A stretch of DNA of 41,404 bases from Patescibacteria group bacterium (GCA_023484365.1 JAMDBA010000069.1:1-41404), one strand, 5' to 3'; shown: positions 14,483 to 21,884, counted from the first letter of the stretch. A program made the numbers and translations. Notes: generated from the letters alone by a model not told the origin.

Positions 14483-16297
14483 ATGGAACTAAGAAATATA
14501 GCGATAATAGCACATGTTGACCACGGCAAAACGACGCTCGTGGATGCTTTGCTGAAGCAATCGGAAAACTTTAAGCTAAAGGCTGACGGCGCCAAAGAAT
14601 TGATAATGGATTCCAATGAGCTTGAAAGAGAGCGCGGGATTACTATTTTTTCCAAAAACGCTTCTATTAAATATAAAAATATCAAAATAAATATTGTTGA
14701 CACTCCGGGTCATGCCGATTTCGGCGGCGAGGTGGAACGTATTATGCGGATGGTTGACGGCGCGCTTCTTTTGATTGACGCCAAAGAGGGTCCAATGCCG
14801 CAGACAAAATTTGTTTTAAAGAAAGCGATTGAGGCTGGCCATAAAATAATTGTTGTTATTAATAAAATAGATAAGCCGGATGCCCGACCGGAATTCGCGC
14901 TCAGTGCCGCGTACGACCTTTTTATAGAATTAGGAGCCAATGAAAAGCAAATAGAATTCCCCGTCATTTACGCCTCGGCCATTTCCGGAAAAGCCGGACT
15001 TAATCCGGATTTAAGTTCAATGACCAACGTTCAGCCTATTTTTGAGGAAATTATAAAATATATACCGGCGCCAAAAGTTAACGAGGGCGCGCCTCTGCAG
15101 CTTTTGACCGTCAATTTAGCTTATGATAATTATAAAGGCAAAATCGCTATCGGCCGGCTTTACTCCGGAACGATTAAAAAAGGGATGACGGTTGCGCACA
15201 TCAACCGCAAGGGCGAGGTCAAAAAATCTCAAATCAGCGCCGTAATGCTGTTTGACGGCTTGAACCGGATAGATGTTAGTGAAGCGGAGGCGGGCGACAT
15301 AGTGGCGGTGGCGGGTATCGCCGATGTTTCAATAGGAGAAACAATCGCAGATATTGAAAATCCTATTGCTTTACCGCTTATCCATATAGATGAGCCGACC
15401 ATTAAAATGACTTTCGGCGTTAATACCTCGCCTTTTGTCGGCAAAGAAGGACAATATACTACGTCGCGAAATTTAAAAGAAAGACTTTATCATGAATTAG
15501 AAACAGATGTAGCCTTGTCGGTTGCGCCGACTAATTTATCCGATCATTGGACGGTTTCCGGCCGGGGCGAACTTCATTTGGCGATATTGGTTGAAAAAAT
15601 GCGCCGCGAAGGTTACGAATTAGAAGTTTCTAAGCCGCAGGTTATTTTTAAAGAAGTTGACGGTAAAAAATTAGAGCCGATTGAATTGGTTTCAATTGAA
15701 GTTCCCGAGGCTTATGCCGGCGTTGTTATTGAAATGATGGGCAAGCGCTTGGGCGTTATGAAAGATATGCGCGTTGACAGGGGAATAAATTTTATGGATT
15801 TTGCCGTTCCGACCAGAGGTCTTATCGGGATAAGGAATGAATTTTTAACCAATACCAAAGGGACGGGAATTATGAATAGTCTATTTTTGGGCTACGAAGA
15901 ATATAAAGGCGATTTGCGCTCTGAAGCTCACGGGTCAGTTGTTTCCACCGAGACGGGCTTAACAAATAATTACGGTTTGGTGTTCGCGCAAGAGCGGGGA
16001 AAGCTTTTTTTGGACGCCGGAGTGCCGGTTTACGAAGGGATGGTCGTCGGTCAAAATGCGAAGAGCGGCGATGTTTATGTTAATGTTTGCCGCACCCGGG
16101 AACTAACTAACTTTCGCGCCAAAAACGAAGGACTGGGCGCCAAACTTGAAGTGCCGCTGAAGCTTTCGCTGGAGGACGCGCTTGATTATATTGGCGATGA
16201 CGAACTGGTTGAAGCGACGCCGAAAAGCGTCAGAATAAGAAAAATGCTTCTCACTGAGAACGAAAGGAAAAAATCCCGCCGGCAAGGGAATGGTTGA
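14483..16297 (+). CDS. typA: Ribosome-associated GTPase TypA/BipA
   Basis: Translational GTPase of the EF-G/LepA group that acts on the 50S subunit under stress and cold. The 604 residues carry G1 AHVDHGKTT, G2 ERGITI, G3 DTPGHADFGGEV, G4 NKIDKPDA and G5 YASAISG. These are followed by domain II (YDNYKGKIAIGRLYSG), the EF-G-like domains III and V (GRGELHLAILVEKMRREGYE) and the TypA-specific C-terminus with RTRELTNFRAKNEG. The start MELRNIAIIAHVDHGK is chosen because an upstream in-frame ATG lies inside the promoter. It is a single gene. The long minus-strand open frames across it are shadows. Confidence 0.97.
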   Translation: MELRNIAIIAHVDHGKTTLVDALLKQSENFKLKADGAKELIMDSNELERERGITIFSKNASIKYKNIKINIVDTPGHADFGGEVERIMRMVDGALLLIDAKEGPMPQTKFVLKKAIEAGHKIIVVINKIDKPDARPEFALSAAYDLFIELGANEKQIEFPVIYASAISGKAGLNPDLSSMTNVQPIFEEIIKYIPAPKVNEGAPLQLLTVNLAYDNYKGKIAIGRLYSGTIKKGMTVAHINRKGEVKKSQISAVMLFDGLNRIDVSEAEAGDIVAVAGIADVSIGETIADIENPIALPLIHIDEPTIKMTFGVNTSPFVGKEGQYTTSRNLKERLYHELETDVALSVAPTNLSDHWTVSGRGELHLAILVEKMRREGYELEVSKPQVIFKEVDGKKLEPIELVSIEVPEAYAGVVIEMMGKRLGVMKDMRVDRGINFMDFAVPTRGLIGIRNEFLTNTKGTGIMNSLFLGYEEYKGDLRSEAHGSVVSTETGLTNNYGLVFAQERGKLFLDAGVPVYEGMVVGQNAKSGDVYVNVCRTRELTNFRAKNEGLGAKLEVPLKLSLEDALDYIGDDELVEATPKSVRIRKMLLTENERKKSRRQGNG

Positions 16298-16344
16298 TTT
16301 GTTATAGTCTTGTAGCGCGCTCGGCGCCGGGTTAAAATTAAAAT

Positions 16345-17424
16345 ATGGATTCAAATAAACTGGAAACGTGGTTTTTTATATTTTTCCTTTCGTTGTCGGT
16401 AGTGGCATTATTTTTTATTTATCTTCCTTTTTTAAACGCGATTATTTTAGCTCTCACATTTTTAATTATTTTTTGGCCTGTTTACGCAAGTCTTTTAAAA
16501 TTTTTCAGAGGATTTAAATTTCTTTCCGCTATTATTACAATTATCTTGGTCTGTGTTGTTGTTTTCGTTCCGTTGGTGGTCTTTGGATTTCAGATATTCG
16601 CCGAAGCCAAGCAGATTTATATTTCAGGTTTAAACTCAAATGGCATGGCGTTTGGGAATGCGTTCGCTGACATTCAAAAGAATATCCAAAAATTTATTCC
16701 TAATTTTTATTTTGATTTTAACGGATATACAAAAGGAATCACCGCTTGGATCGTCCAAAATATAGGAGTTATATTATCGGGACTAACCAGCGCTTTTTTT
16801 ACTTTTTTCTTGAGCCTCTTTGCTTTTTATTATTTATTAAAAGACGGCGGATTGCTTAAGCAATCATTGATTAAGATTATCCCTCTGCGCCAGAAGGAAG
16901 CGGAAGAGATATTTAATAAGCTTCATTTAATGGCCGGCTCGGTTATCAGGGGATCCCTTATTATGTCAATAATCCAGGGAGTTATTTTGGGATTTGGTTT
17001 TTTTATTTTTGGAATCCCTCAGCCGGTTTTATGGGGAGCGGTTGGCGTTATTGTGGCTCTTATTCCGATAGTCGGAACGCTTATTGTGGCTGTACCCGCG
17101 GCTGCTTATTTGCTTCTTTTGGGCCATCTATTTCCGGCTGCCGGCATAATTTTATGGACAATCATAGTCGGCGGAGGAACGGATAATTTATTAAGGCCCA
17201 ATATTATAAAACGTAAGGCTAACGTTCATCCTTTTCTTATTCTTTTAAGCGTTTTAGGGGGTTTGGTTGTATATGGACCGATGGGATTTTTGCTGGGGCC
17301 TCTTATTTTGAGTTTGCTTTTCGCTCTTTTAAGCATCTATCCGGTTTTGATATTAAAGAGAGAAGAAATAAATCCTCCCACCTTCCCGCAGAGCGCTAAA
17401 CCATCGCGAGGAAAATTTTCATAA
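16345..17424 (+). CDS. AI-2E family (PerM-type) membrane transporter
   Basis: 359-residue membrane protein with about eight helices and a large soluble loop after helix 3 (about residues 85-135). The pattern fits the AI-2E/PerM permease family: an N-terminal pair of helices, FFTFFLSLFAFYYLLKDGG in the centre, GSVIRGSLIMSIIQGVILGFGFFIFGIP, and PIVGTLIVAVPAAAYLLLLG. Members export varied small molecules or Na+, and quorum-signal export should not be assumed. TAAAAT at 16333-16338 lies six bases before the ATG. The tail (RGKFS) is basic and cytosolic. Confidence 0.88.
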   Translation: MDSNKLETWFFIFFLSLSVVALFFIYLPFLNAIILALTFLIIFWPVYASLLKFFRGFKFLSAIITIILVCVVVFVPLVVFGFQIFAEAKQIYISGLNSNGMAFGNAFADIQKNIQKFIPNFYFDFNGYTKGITAWIVQNIGVILSGLTSAFFTFFLSLFAFYYLLKDGGLLKQSLIKIIPLRQKEAEEIFNKLHLMAGSVIRGSLIMSIIQGVILGFGFFIFGIPQPVLWGAVGVIVALIPIVGTLIVAVPAAAYLLLLGHLFPAAGIILWTIIVGGGTDNLLRPNIIKRKANVHPFLILLSVLGGLVVYGPMGFLLGPLILSLLFALLSIYPVLILKREEINPPTFPQSAKPSRGKFS

Positions 17425-17504
17425 CGACATCTATTCATTCCCGCAGCAGGCTACGGGTGTTTTAGAATGGTGGGGGGATAAATTAGCTCATTAGGTTCGG
17501 AGAG

Positions 17505-17534
17505 TTGACTTTAGTACGATATTTGTATTATAAT
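17505..17534 (+). promoter_or_regulatory. Promoter of the zinc-ribbon membrane protein gene
   Basis: TTGACT (17505-17510), 18-base spacer, TATAAT (17529-17534), 12 bases before the ATG at 17547. A TTG that would extend the gene is the -35 box itself. Confidence 0.7.
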
Positions 17535-17546
17535 ATAAAAATCACA

Positions 17547-18011
17547 ATGTTTGAGAGATTTAAAAACGAATCCAAACCGCAACAGGAGACTAAAGATAAA
17601 AAAGAGGTCGCGTCAGCTATTTTGGAATCGGCAGAAAGTATTTTGGCTCAAGAAAAAAGCGAGGCAAAAGACTCCAAATGGTTTCAAGCAGCTAGCACAA
17701 TTGGAATATTTGGAATGTCTATGGTAATGCTGGGTTCTGCGGCTGAATACGCCAGTGGCGGAAGCGGATCCGGGTTATTGGCTAGCAGTGTGCCTCTAGC
17801 TATTTTTACCGCGCTTGAAGTGGGTGGATGGATCCGTAGCGAAAAAATACTTAAATTATTAAAAATCAAGAAAGAAGAAATTATAGACAAAACGAGCAAA
17901 GAACAAAATACCCGTTATTGCCTCAATTGTGGAAAGAAACTCAATCAAGACGTTTCGTTCCGTTATAACTGCGGCGAAGCAGCGGGTTCGCCAAAAACGA
18001 TCGAAAATTAG
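17547..18011 (+). CDS. Small membrane protein with a degenerate C-terminal zinc ribbon
   Basis: 154 residues. A charged N-terminal 50 residues (helical, E/K-rich) is followed by two hydrophobic helices (about 55-74 and 84-102), then a charged linker and a short zinc-ribbon-like tail. The tail reads YCLNCGKKL...FRYNCGE, where the usual fourth ligand pair would be FCxxCG, so one of the four cysteines is an Arg-Tyr and metal binding may be weak or lost. Function unknown. It is followed 23 bases later by another small gene on the same strand, probably in the same transcript. The start is fixed by the promoter. Confidence 0.6.
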   Translation: MFERFKNESKPQQETKDKKEVASAILESAESILAQEKSEAKDSKWFQAASTIGIFGMSMVMLGSAAEYASGGSGSGLLASSVPLAIFTALEVGGWIRSEKILKLLKIKKEEIIDKTSKEQNTRYCLNCGKKLNQDVSFRYNCGEAAGSPKTIEN

Positions 18012-18034
18012 TTTAATAAAAAATAAATATCATA

Positions 18035-18325
18035 ATGCAGGATATTACCAGTGAATTTAAGAGCGTTATTATGGCTTCCGCCCTAAACGAATCCGAAGCA
18101 GAGAAGGTTTTGAAGGAGCTGGGGGAGGCGATAACATTGAATTTTATGAGGCGAATTGATGCCGAAATTCCAGAAAATAACAAGAAAGAATTATATGAAC
18201 ACAAACCAACTAACGAAAAAGAATTGGCGGGATTCATTAAGAAATATGTCCCAGCAGATAAGGCTCATCAATTATTCATCCAATCTGCAGAAGAGGTGTT
18301 AGATAAATTTTTAAATAGTATTTAA
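18035..18325 (+). CDS. Small helical acidic protein, possibly DUF5663-like
   Basis: 96-residue soluble, mostly helical protein without membrane segments. LNESEAEKVLKELGEAITLNFMRRIDAEIPENNKKEL and the closing FIQSAEEVLDKFLNSI resemble the short helical DUF5663-type proteins common in Patescibacteria, but I cannot confirm the family. It starts 23 bases after the zinc-ribbon membrane protein gene with no separate promoter, so it probably belongs to that operon. Function unknown. Confidence 0.55.
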   Translation: MQDITSEFKSVIMASALNESEAEKVLKELGEAITLNFMRRIDAEIPENNKKELYEHKPTNEKELAGFIKKYVPADKAHQLFIQSAEEVLDKFLNSI

Positions 18326-18448
18326 TAAATAATTTTCTGATTCATATAATTAGGCGCATAAAAACCGCTGGAATCAGTTAGGTAGCCCTAAAATTCTGCC
18401 CTTTAGCTCCTCTCGGCATTTTTTACTTACTTAATTATTGTTTTTTGT

Positions 18449-18454
18449 TATAAT
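18449..18454 (+). promoter_or_regulatory. Leaderless -10 box
   Basis: GTTATAAT ends exactly six bases (atttat) before the ATG at 18461. There is no good -35. Confidence 0.6.
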
Positions 18455-18460
18455 ATTTAT

Positions 18461-18730
18461 ATGGAATTGTTAACTATCGTTCAGATAATTTTCTACCTCG
18501 TTTTTTCATTGGCGATTATAATTTTCAGCATTTTAATTTTGGCTTTGCTTTATAATTTTATCCGCATAGAAAAGAATATCAGGAAAATTTCCGAAAACCT
18601 TGAAAGCGCTTCGGGCGAGATTAAAGAAAACCTTGAGTCATTGATAGGCAAGATAGTTGCCCTGCCGCTATTGTCGCTTTTTTTAAGAAAAATGTCAGCG
18701 AAAGGTCGTCATAAATCGTCTAATAAATAA
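18461..18730 (+). CDS. Small single-span membrane protein (DUF948-like)
   Basis: 89 residues: one long N-terminal transmembrane helix (about 5-33), then an amphipathic helical stretch KNIRKISENLESASGEIKENLESLIGKI, and a basic tail. The layout resembles DUF948-type proteins that often precede YtxH genes. It is followed after one base by the YtxH gene, so the pair is an operon. Possible role in cell-envelope stress or surface organisation, inferred only from the pairing. Confidence 0.62.
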   Translation: MELLTIVQIIFYLVFSLAIIIFSILILALLYNFIRIEKNIRKISENLESASGEIKENLESLIGKIVALPLLSLFLRKMSAKGRHKSSNK

Positions 18731-18731
18731 A

Positions 18732-19037
18732 ATGGCAAAAAGATTTTTAAAAGGAGCGCTTATCGGCGCGGCCCTGGGAGTGGCGGCCGGTTTGATGATG
18801 GCTCCCGAGGAAGGCAAGAAATTCCAAAAAGACGCCAGGAAAAAATACGCCAAATTTTACGCTGAAGTGGCGCCTAAGCTGAAAAAAATGCGTGAAGTTG
18901 GCGAAAAGGATTTTAAGATTTTTATCAAGCAGGCGTCGGAAAACTACGCCAAGGCTAAAAAAATGTCAGAACCTGAAAGGAAGGCGCTGTCCAAAAAAGC
19001 TCAGGATCTCTGGAAACACTTGTCCAAACACGCTTAA
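18732..19037 (+). CDS. YtxH-domain protein
   Basis: 101 residues. The N-terminus RFLKGALIGAALGVAAGLMMAPEEGKKF is the YtxH signature: a small glycine-zipper helix followed by AP-x-x-G-K. It is followed by a Lys-rich helical region to the end. Family members are membrane-associated and linked to stress responses in Gram-positive bacteria, and no molecular activity is known. The start lies one base after the preceding stop, and a terminator follows 10 bases after its own stop. Confidence 0.8.
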   Translation: MAKRFLKGALIGAALGVAAGLMMAPEEGKKFQKDARKKYAKFYAEVAPKLKKMREVGEKDFKIFIKQASENYAKAKKMSEPERKALSKKAQDLWKHLSKHA

Positions 19038-19047
19038 AAAACAAAGT

Positions 19048-19070
19048 TCCCCGCGAAAGCAGGGATTTTT
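19048..19070 (+). terminator. Terminator of the YtxH operon
   Basis: TCCCCGC-GAAA-GCAGGGA with one mismatch and a GAAA loop, then TTTTT. Confidence 0.78.
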
Positions 19071-19083
19071 GTTGATAAAGTGA

Positions 19084-19120
19084 TATAATTTAATTTATGA
19101 GGTCAAATAAGATGAGTTAG
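19084..19120 (+). CDS. Seven-codon leader ORF behind a leaderless-type promoter
   Basis: TATAAT (19084-19089) is followed after seven bases by ATG AGG TCA AAT AAG ATG AGT TAG (19097-19120). The first five codons nearly copy the true start of the DUF488 gene at 19778. It looks like the orphaned start of that gene, now upstream of an inserted gene. Translation here may feed reinitiation at 19131, where no Shine-Dalgarno sequence is visible. Only the sequence and repeat are seen, and peptide production is inferred. Confidence 0.45.
19095..19110 (+). repeat. 16-base direct repeat, copy 1
   Basis: TTATGAGGTCAAATAA, identical to 19776-19791. The two copies flank the HExxH gene, and both contain an ATG start for a MRSN- peptide. 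Confidence 0.8.
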
Positions 19121-19130
19121 TAAAGTAACC

Positions 19131-19781
19131 ATGAACATACCTAAGCTACATTTGATATACTCCTACCCTCTCGATAGAGAGAGGAGAGAACTTTTTGCCC
19201 GTAAAAACCTTGGAGGCTATCCTTCTATTGAAGAAGTTAAAAATACTATTAGCGAGTGGAGAAAAATTTGGAGCGAAATAAATAATAACGACAAGGTTTT
19301 TAAACTCTTAATAAAGACAATCGGTGTAAATATTCCGAGAGATTTGGAAATGTATATTTTTGGTGCGGGGTTAGATGCGATGTCTAAACCGCTTATTATG
19401 CCAATTGTTGGCATAGACGGCAAAAAGTTTTCCGATAATGAATTTATTGAGACGGCAATACACGAAGTCATTCATCGTTTTGTTGGCGACGTGGAAAACA
19501 ATGCTAATATTAGAAAGTATTGGCAAACAATAAGAGAGGAATACAAAGACGAAGCAATCTTAACTAAACATCATATAATTGTTTATGCTGTTCTCGAAAT
19601 TGTTTTGTCAGAATTATTTGGAAAACAAAAATTAAAAGATTTCATAAATCCAAAGCCTCTCGAATATCAACGAGCCGTTGCTATCGTTGATGAAAAAGGA
19701 GCGGAAATTTTAGTAAAACAATTTCGAGACATTGTTATAAAAATTAATCCATCTTTAATTTCTTCCGAAAGAAAATTATGA
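19131..19781 (+). CDS. HExxH putative metallopeptidase, unknown family
   Basis: 216-residue soluble protein with no signal peptide. FIETAIHEVIHRFVGD (HEVIH at 111-115) gives the zinc-binding HExxH pattern. TKHHIIVYAVLEIVLSELFG (146-164) is the probable third-ligand region with Glu156. A similar HExxH-H-LE/IE-EL arrangement occurs in the protein at 39794, suggesting one family. Substrate unknown, and phage- or mobile-type origins are possible. It sits between two copies of a 16-base repeat and overlaps the DUF488 start by ATGA. No Shine-Dalgarno sequence is visible before its ATG, which lies 10 bases after the stop of a short leader ORF. Confidence 0.6.
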   Translation: MNIPKLHLIYSYPLDRERRELFARKNLGGYPSIEEVKNTISEWRKIWSEINNNDKVFKLLIKTIGVNIPRDLEMYIFGAGLDAMSKPLIMPIVGIDGKKFSDNEFIETAIHEVIHRFVGDVENNANIRKYWQTIREEYKDEAILTKHHIIVYAVLEIVLSELFGKQKLKDFINPKPLEYQRAVAIVDEKGAEILVKQFRDIVIKINPSLISSERKL

Positions 19782-19791
19782 GGTCAAATAA
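19776..19791 (+). repeat. 16-base direct repeat, copy 2
   Basis: TTATGAGGTCAAATAA, forming the end of the HExxH gene (stop TGA inside) and the start of the DUF488 gene (ATG at 19778). Confidence 0.8.
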
Positions 19792-20311
19792 TAGAATTAT
19801 TTATACCATCGGCCACTCCACGAGAACAATGAAGGAATTTTTAAATATGCTCATCAATTACGGTGTCAAGGAGCTAGTTGACGTCAGAACTATACCAAGA
19901 TCGCGTCATAATCCGCAGTTCAACGAAGCGATGCTTAGGTATCGGCTTAAAAAGGCAGCTATAACTTATAAGAGAATAAAAGAATTGGGCGGATTGAGGC
20001 ATTCGCTTAAAAATTCGGTTAATATAGGCTGGAAAAATAAGTCGTTTCGTGGCTACGCTGATTACATGCAAACTGCCGGTTTTGAATCAGGCTTAAAAAA
20101 ATTAAAAAAGATAGCCGGAAAAAAAATAACAGCCATAATGTGCGCCGAAGCTTTGCCCTGGCGCTGCCATCGTTCGCTGATAGCCGACGCTTTAACTAAA
20201 AATAAGTGGGAGATATTTCATATTATGTCGCCAAAAAATTTTTATAAGCACAAAATCACTTCCTTTGCGCGGACTAAAAAAGGAAAGATCATTTACCCCG
20301 CGATTTCTTGA
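19778..20311 (+). CDS. DUF488-family protein
   Basis: 177-residue cytosolic protein. IYTIGHSTRTMKEFLNML at the N-terminus, LVDVRTIPRSRHNPQFN, KELGGLR and MCAEALPWRCHRSLIADAL are the classic DUF488 blocks, with conserved Asp-x-Arg, Gly-Gly and Cys-x-x-x-x-x-x-x-Cys-His-Arg motifs. Biochemical role is not established. It overlaps the HExxH gene by four bases (ATGA). The C-terminal HKITSFARTKKGKIIYP reappears in a broken second copy at 20931-21044. A TATAAT-type promoter stands before the duplicated start at 19097, not before this one. Confidence 0.88.
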   Translation: MRSNNRIIYTIGHSTRTMKEFLNMLINYGVKELVDVRTIPRSRHNPQFNEAMLRYRLKKAAITYKRIKELGGLRHSLKNSVNIGWKNKSFRGYADYMQTAGFESGLKKLKKIAGKKITAIMCAEALPWRCHRSLIADALTKNKWEIFHIMSPKNFYKHKITSFARTKKGKIIYPAIS

Positions 20312-20365
20312 AAAAACTTTATAATCGGCTATAGTTTATTCAGTAATTTAAAACTCAATAGGAGG
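20308..20365 (+). promoter_or_regulatory. Promoter and ribosome-binding site of the gene at 20377
   Basis: TTGAAA (20308-20313), 16-base spacer, TATAGT (20330-20335), then a leader with AGGAGG (20360-20365) 11 bases before ATG. The ATAATCGGCTATA motif and a following AGGAGGAAAA-GACGC pattern also occur upstream of truB (3461-3493). Confidence 0.55.
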
Positions 20366-20376
20366 AAAATGACGCT

Positions 20377-20886
20377 ATGTATATTAACGTTAATAATATT
20401 GACAAAGCGTTTAAGAAAGTTATTTCAAAACTTCTGGAGCACAAATTGATTCCACCAACACCCAAGATATTTGATATAGTGATGGATGCAAACACAGAAA
20501 TAATTCACAAGGAAGAAAATATGTTCAAAGATGTTTTTAAGGGAAAGATTTATCCGGTTAAGCTTGCTGGCATAATAGATGCTAACCGCGGCTGTCGTTT
20601 AAGTATGTCAAAATTCGTCCATTTTCAGTGGAGTTGGAATTCTGATAAAAGCAAAATTATTTTGGAGATGTATTTCTACGGAAATCTTTATGGTAAACTT
20701 GAAGAACTAAAAAGGACAGAAGCCTACCTTAATGGTTCTCCGGAATACCCTTCTTTTCTAGTTGAGTCGGGAGATTGGCGAATTGATAAAATCTCAATTT
20801 ATAATTTCAACAACAAGGGTTCTCATATTGAGATATGTTCTTATAATGATAGTATTGTTAGTTTTTTTGATAAACTTGGCGTGTAA
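20377..20886 (+). CDS. Hypothetical protein, unknown family
   Basis: 169-residue soluble alpha/beta protein without a signal or membrane helix. Visible stretches are KLLEHKLIPPTPKIFDIVMDANTEIIHKEE near the start, CRLSMSKFVHFQWSWNSDKSKIILEMYFYGNLYGKLEEL in the middle, and a C-terminal IYNFNNKGSHIEICSYNDSIVSFFDKLGV. No catalytic motif is recognised. It has its own promoter, a Shine-Dalgarno sequence and a terminator, so it is a stand-alone expressed gene. Confidence 0.65.
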   Translation: MYINVNNIDKAFKKVISKLLEHKLIPPTPKIFDIVMDANTEIIHKEENMFKDVFKGKIYPVKLAGIIDANRGCRLSMSKFVHFQWSWNSDKSKIILEMYFYGNLYGKLEELKRTEAYLNGSPEYPSFLVESGDWRIDKISIYNFNNKGSHIEICSYNDSIVSFFDKLGV

Positions 20887-20894
20887 ATATAATG

Positions 20895-20919
20895 GCGCTC
20901 CAACAACGGAGCGCTTTTT
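20895..20919 (+). terminator. Terminator
   Basis: GCGCTCC (20895-20901), 6-base loop, GGAGCGC (20908-20914), then TTTTT. Confidence 0.9.
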
Positions 20920-20930
20920 AACCCCGCTGA

Positions 20931-21044
20931 ATTTTTGTGGCTGTTGCCGCTATACTAAATAAACACAAAATCACCCCTTTCGCCCGCGTTAAAAACGGCA
21001 AACTTATTTATCCCGTTAGAAGTTCAAGAAAGACAAAAATTTAG
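20931..21044 (+). pseudogene. C-terminal remnant of a second DUF488 gene
   Basis: Frame 20961-21044 reads KHKITPFARVKNGKLIYP then VRSSRKTKI and TAG. It is a close counterpart of KHKITSFARTKKGKIIYP at the end of the intact DUF488 gene 650 bases upstream. No start codon or N-terminal domain precedes it, so it is a decayed duplicate or recombination scar. The exact left boundary is uncertain. Confidence 0.72.
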
Positions 21045-21121
21045 CCAGACTTTTAGCGTAATTCTCCCGGAGTTTAAAAAATAAAACACCCCCTCTGGAT
21101 GAGGGGGCTAAAGGAGGAGAA

Positions 21122-21148
21122 GTGAAGAAGAGGGTTGCGCGGTTATAA
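21122..21148 (+). CDS. Eight-codon ORF with strong Shine-Dalgarno (leader peptide or gene relic)
   Basis: AGGAGG (21112-21117) and GTG at 21122 encode MKKRVARL before TAA. The hairpin at 21089-21107 directly precedes it. Either a relic of a lost gene start or a leader peptide. Low confidence as a functional gene. Confidence 0.25.
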   Translation: MKKRVARL

Positions 21149-21214
21149 TATATTAGCTGCGCATTAAAGCGCGCGCCCGCCTTCTTTATGAGAATAAATT
21201 AAACTTTAATGCGC
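21144..21214 (+). other. TATAAT followed by an 11-base inverted repeat
   Basis: GTTATAAT (21142-21149) predicts a transcript starting near 21156, where GCGCATTAAAG (21159-21169) can pair with CTTTAATGCGC (21204-21214) around a 34-base GC- then AT-rich loop. No ORF follows. Candidate structured RNA or relic of a promoter-operator. Confidence 0.3.
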
Positions 21215-21264
21215 TAAATAAATAATACCAAATCCAAATAATTTGTCAAGAGGCACTGATTAAT

Positions 21265-21293
21265 AAAAAAAGGACCCGGATTTTTCCGAGTCC
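21265..21293 (-). terminator. Terminator of the minus-strand membrane protein gene
   Basis: GGACTCGG/CCGGGTCC with one G-T pair on the minus strand (21272-21293), followed by seven T. Confidence 0.85.
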
Positions 21294-21307
21294 CTGTAGT
21301 TTTTTGC

Positions 21308-21808
21308 TTAAGGAGACTTTTTTCTGGCGCCGCCATCGTTTAACAGCCATACATGAAAATTGTATATTTGTTTGACTGCCCAGCCGAGTATTTTCAAGAG
21401 CGAGTGACCAATTATTATAAAGAGGGATACTGTAATAGCTTCAGCAATCGCACCTATAATTGCAGTCATTAATATCGGTCCAAGTCCAGTAACTGGCGGC
21501 GACACATAGAGCGCGAAGAATGGCATGGCGATCATCGCGAAGAAGAATACGATCTCAGCCATCTCTCCGTACATAGACAGATCGCCATATTTAAATAGTC
21601 TATCGTCTATCTGTCTTGAGAAGAAAGGCATTATTAAGATTAAATCCAGATAAACCGGAAGAATTAGAATATTCCACCAGGGAGAAAAGCCGGCGGCGTA
21701 ATCGGAAATCGGCCTGTAGTGGGAAGTTATCCCTAAAATAACCGCCATTATAACGGCGCTCCAGATTGCGGTTATAACCATAATCCCAATTTTTTTCCTA
21801 TTGCTCAT
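21308..21808 (-). CDS. Hypothetical membrane protein, four to five helices
   Basis: 166 residues with hydrophobic segments at about 7-27, 44-63, 80-102, 110-134 and possibly 135-152, and a positively charged tail. PPVTGLGPILMTAIIGAIAEAITVSLFIIIGHSLLKILGWAVKQI is the most distinctive stretch. No family is recognised. It is expressed from a classical promoter (21856-21884) with a leader carrying GGAGG before the ATG, and it has its own terminator. Divergent from the epimerase gene. Confidence 0.65.
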   Translation of the reverse strand: MSNRKKIGIMVITAIWSAVIMAVILGITSHYRPISDYAAGFSPWWNILILPVYLDLILIMPFFSRQIDDRLFKYGDLSMYGEMAEIVFFFAMIAMPFFALYVSPPVTGLGPILMTAIIGAIAEAITVSLFIIIGHSLLKILGWAVKQIYNFHVWLLNDGGARKKSP

Positions 21809-21855
21809 TTTTTACCTCCATTTTTTGAAAACACAGATTTTAAATAACTACTTGT

Positions 21856-21884
21856 ATTATGTTTTATTAATAAATATTTGTCAA
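21856..21884 (-). promoter_or_regulatory. Classical promoter of the membrane protein gene
   Basis: On the minus strand TTGACA (21879-21884), 17-base spacer, CATAAT (21856-21861). The leader is about 40 bases and ends in GGAGG. Confidence 0.75.

Larger units (their letters stand above)
21045..21307. other. Non-coding remainder of a 421-base spacer
   Basis: Together with the DUF488 remnant this fills 20887-21307. It contains a hairpin CCCCCTC-tggat-GAGGGGG (21089-21107), a Shine-Dalgarno-led eight-codon ORF (21122-21148), a TATAAT (21144-21149) leading into a long inverted repeat, and the terminator of the next minus-strand gene. Nothing larger is supported. Confidence 0.5.

Noticed and set aside
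17505..17546. TTG start extending the zinc-ribbon gene by 14 codons
   Set aside because: The TTG is the -35 box of the promoter, and the -10 TATAAT would fall within the coding region.
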